Part shown: positions 11,780-13,306 of the stretch, piece after piece
Numbering within the stretch: position 1 is the first letter of the stretch
Layout of the letters: every line of letters begins with the position of its first letter
NCBI GenBank assembly: GCA_020723365.1
Contig: DYJB01000059.1
Location: 1,409-14,714, forward strand
Length of the DNA stretch: 13,306 nt
Source of the DNA: Candidatus Aquidulcis sp.
GTDB taxonomy: Bacteria; Chloroflexota; Anaerolineae; Anaerolineales; E44-bin32
Reading direction: 5' to 3'
Made by a program: the position numbers and the translations under genes
The notes under the pieces: model-generated
Told to the model about the DNA's origin: nothing
The model's input: only the letters and a program-made list of their open reading frames with translations
Database searches by the model: none

Positions 11780-13306
11780 GTGACGTCCGGGACGGTCGAC
11801 CTTCAGCCTGTGTCCGCCTGGCTCTCCGATCAGGGGCCGCTCGATCGCTCGCACCTGCTGCCAACGCTGATCGAGGCCCAGCGCCGCTATGGACATCTCA
11901 CGCCGCCGACGCTGGCGGCTATCAGCCAGGCGCTGCGAGTTTCGGAGGCCGAGATCCACGGCGTGGTCAGCTTCTACACGCTGCTCTACGACCGACCGAC
12001 CGGGCGCACCCTCGTGCGCGTGTGCACCAGCCCGCGCTGCGCCCAGGCCGGCGGCGAAGATGTCCTGCGCCAGCTGTGTGAGCACCTCAACGTCCAGCCA
12101 GGGCAACCGACGGCCGACGGCGCCTACGAGATCGAGGAAGTCCCCTGCCTGTGCCTGTGCGACCACGCGCCGGCGGCGCTGCACGGCGACGTCCCGGTGG
12201 GGCACCTGCGGCAGCTCCCGGTGGCGGAATGGCTCGCCCGTCCCCAGGCCATCGGTCTCGGCTTCATCGGCGGTGAGCCGCGGCGCCTGACGGCCCGCTG
12301 CGGATCGATCGAACCGACCGACGTGCAGGCCTTCGCCGCCCGCGGCGGATTCGCCGGGCTGCGGCGTGCCCTGACGACGCTGACGCCGCAGCAGGTCATC
12401 GAGCTCATCGACGCCTCCGGGCTGGATGGCCGCGGCGGGGCGGCCTTCCCCACCGGGCGCAAGTGGTCGATGGCTGCGTCCACCCCCGCCCGGCAGCGTT
12501 TCGTTGTGTGCAACGGCGACGAGTCCGAGCCGGGAACGTTTAAGGACCGGCTGCTGCTTGAAGGCGATCCGCTGGCCGTGCTCGAAGGCATGGCGCTGGC
12601 CGGCTATGCCATCGGCGCGCGTCGCGGGTTTCTGTACGTGCGCGGCGAGTACCCGCGCGCTCAGGGCATCCTTGCGCGCGCGATCGAGGCGACGCGGCAG
12701 GCGGGATACCTCGGGCGCGGCATCCTGGGGACCGATTTCGCCTTCGAGGTCGAGCTGCGTTCGGGGGCCGGGGCCTACATCTGCGGAGAGGAAACGGCGC
12801 TGCTCGAGTCGATCGAGGGCCGGCGCGGTCTGCCGCGCCTCAAGCCTCCCTATCCCGTAACGCACGGCCTGTTCGGCATGCCGACGGCCATCAACAACGT
12901 TGAGACGCTGGCGATGGCGGCCTGGATCTTGGGGCAGGGAGTCGAGGCCTACCGCGCCGTTGGCACGGCCGAGTCGCCCGGCACCAAACTGTTCTGCCTG
13001 TCCGGCGACATCGACGTGCCGGGCACGTACGAGGTCCCCTTCGGCACGACGCTGGGGGCGTTGCTCGACCAGGCCGGCGGCGTGCGCGGCGACCTGCAGG
13101 CCATCTTGTTGGGCGGCGCCGCCGGCGCCTTCGCCGGCCCGGAGGCCCTCGATCTGCCGCTGACGCATGCCAGCTTCCGCGCTGCCGGGCTGCCGCTCGG
13201 CTCGGGCGTCATCATGGTCATGAACGCCGAGCGCGATCTGCGCCGCACCTGCCACCATCTGGCGCGCTTCTTCGCCCACGAGTCGTGCGGCAAGTGCTTC
13301 CCGTGC
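11780..13306 (+). CDS. NuoE-NuoF fusion, NADH-oxidising diaphorase subunit (3' end cut)
   Basis: The 509 visible residues join a thioredoxin-like NuoE domain (about 10-150) to a NuoF domain (about 165-509, open at the right edge). NuoE cysteines C82, C87, C123 and C127 form the [2Fe-2S] pattern C-x4-C...C-x3-C, with an extra C125 in the second pair (CLCLC). In NuoF, GRGGAAFPTGRKW (217-229) and CNGDESEPGTFKDR (244-257) bind FMN and NADH, GAGAYICGEETALLES lies at 329-344, and ESCGKCFPC (501-509) gives three of the four [4Fe-4S] cysteines. Together they take hydride from NADH and pass electrons to iron-sulphur clusters. Fused NuoE-NuoF subunits occur in NAD-linked hydrogenase (HoxF), formate dehydrogenases and some complex I. 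The partner genes would lie to the right, so the choice is open. The start is a GTG with GGAG 11 bases upstream; an in-frame stop at 11717 limits the N-terminus. Another GTG at 11810 is possible. Confidence 0.85.
   Translation, partial: MTSGTVDLQPVSAWLSDQGPLDRSHLLPTLIEAQRRYGHLTPPTLAAISQALRVSEAEIHGVVSFYTLLYDRPTGRTLVRVCTSPRCAQAGGEDVLRQLCEHLNVQPGQPTADGAYEIEEVPCLCLCDHAPAALHGDVPVGHLRQLPVAEWLARPQAIGLGFIGGEPRRLTARCGSIEPTDVQAFAARGGFAGLRRALTTLTPQQVIELIDASGLDGRGGAAFPTGRKWSMAASTPARQRFVVCNGDESEPGTFKDRLLLEGDPLAVLEGMALAGYAIGARRGFLYVRGEYPRAQGILARAIEATRQAGYLGRGILGTDFAFEVELRSGAGAYICGEETALLESIEGRRGLPRLKPPYPVTHGLFGMPTAINNVETLAMAAWILGQGVEAYRAVGTAESPGTKLFCLSGDIDVPGTYEVPFGTTLGALLDQAGGVRGDLQAILLGGAAGAFAGPEALDLPLTHASFRAAGLPLGSGVIMVMNAERDLRRTCHHLARFFAHESCGKCFPC

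Noticed and set aside
11528..13279. 583-codon open frame on the minus strand opposite the NuoE-NuoF gene
   Set aside because: The opposite strand carries an unmistakable NuoE-NuoF with all its motifs; the antisense product is low-complexity and matches no family.

Overview
The window is a dense, GC-rich, bacterial chromosomal stretch. It holds thirteen protein-coding genes, the first and last cut by the window edges, with short intergenic gaps, frequent 2-4 bp junctions and GTG starts. The gene set fits a Chloroflexota-like (Anaerolineae-type) bacterium: a DUF3417-type glucan phosphorylase, UPF0316 membrane proteins, rubrerythrin, a DUF4388 protein and a fused NuoE-NuoF subunit. This assignment is an inference from gene content and is not firm. 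I saw no rRNA, tRNA, CRISPR array, insertion sequence or prophage. The very long antisense ORFs are by-products of GC-rich codon use.

Left part (1-3872, minus strand). A truncated DUF4388 gene runs off the left edge behind its own promoter. Upstream of it is a glgP - UPF0316 - UPF0316 operon with 3-bp junctions. The operon is read from an extended -10 promoter near 3820 and ends in a hairpin that abuts the DUF4388 promoter. Divergent from glgP, on the plus strand, is a monocistronic rubrerythrin gene with a strong ribosome binding site. A hairpin at 4510-4538 separates it from the convergent operon that follows.

Middle part (4569-9323, minus strand). One operon runs yjbQ-like (UPF0047) - PIG-L/LmbE deacetylase - SAM methyltransferase. 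A second runs 3-methyladenine DNA glycosylase - fabI - membrane GGDEF diguanylate cyclase. The 219 bp between them (6487-6705) hold the yjbQ promoter region and only weak hairpins. I see no gene there.

Right part (9443-13306, plus strand). A small HEAT-like helical-repeat protein lies 35 bp ahead of an IMP dehydrogenase-family gene whose flap lacks the usual Arg-Tyr pair. After a 196-bp gap with hairpins and a candidate promoter comes a NuoE-NuoF fusion, cut by the window end. It is the NADH/FMN module of complex I, an NAD-linked hydrogenase or an NAD-linked formate dehydrogenase.

Most of this is housekeeping: glycogen breakdown, peroxide defence, membrane lipid synthesis, base-excision repair, purine synthesis and NADH-linked redox. 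No obvious novel multi-gene system is visible. The points most worth a second look are the atypical IMP dehydrogenase flap, the extra cysteine in the NuoE [2Fe-2S] motif, the tandem UPF0316 pair behind glgP, the HEAT-guaB pairing, and the overlap of a terminator with the next gene's promoter.
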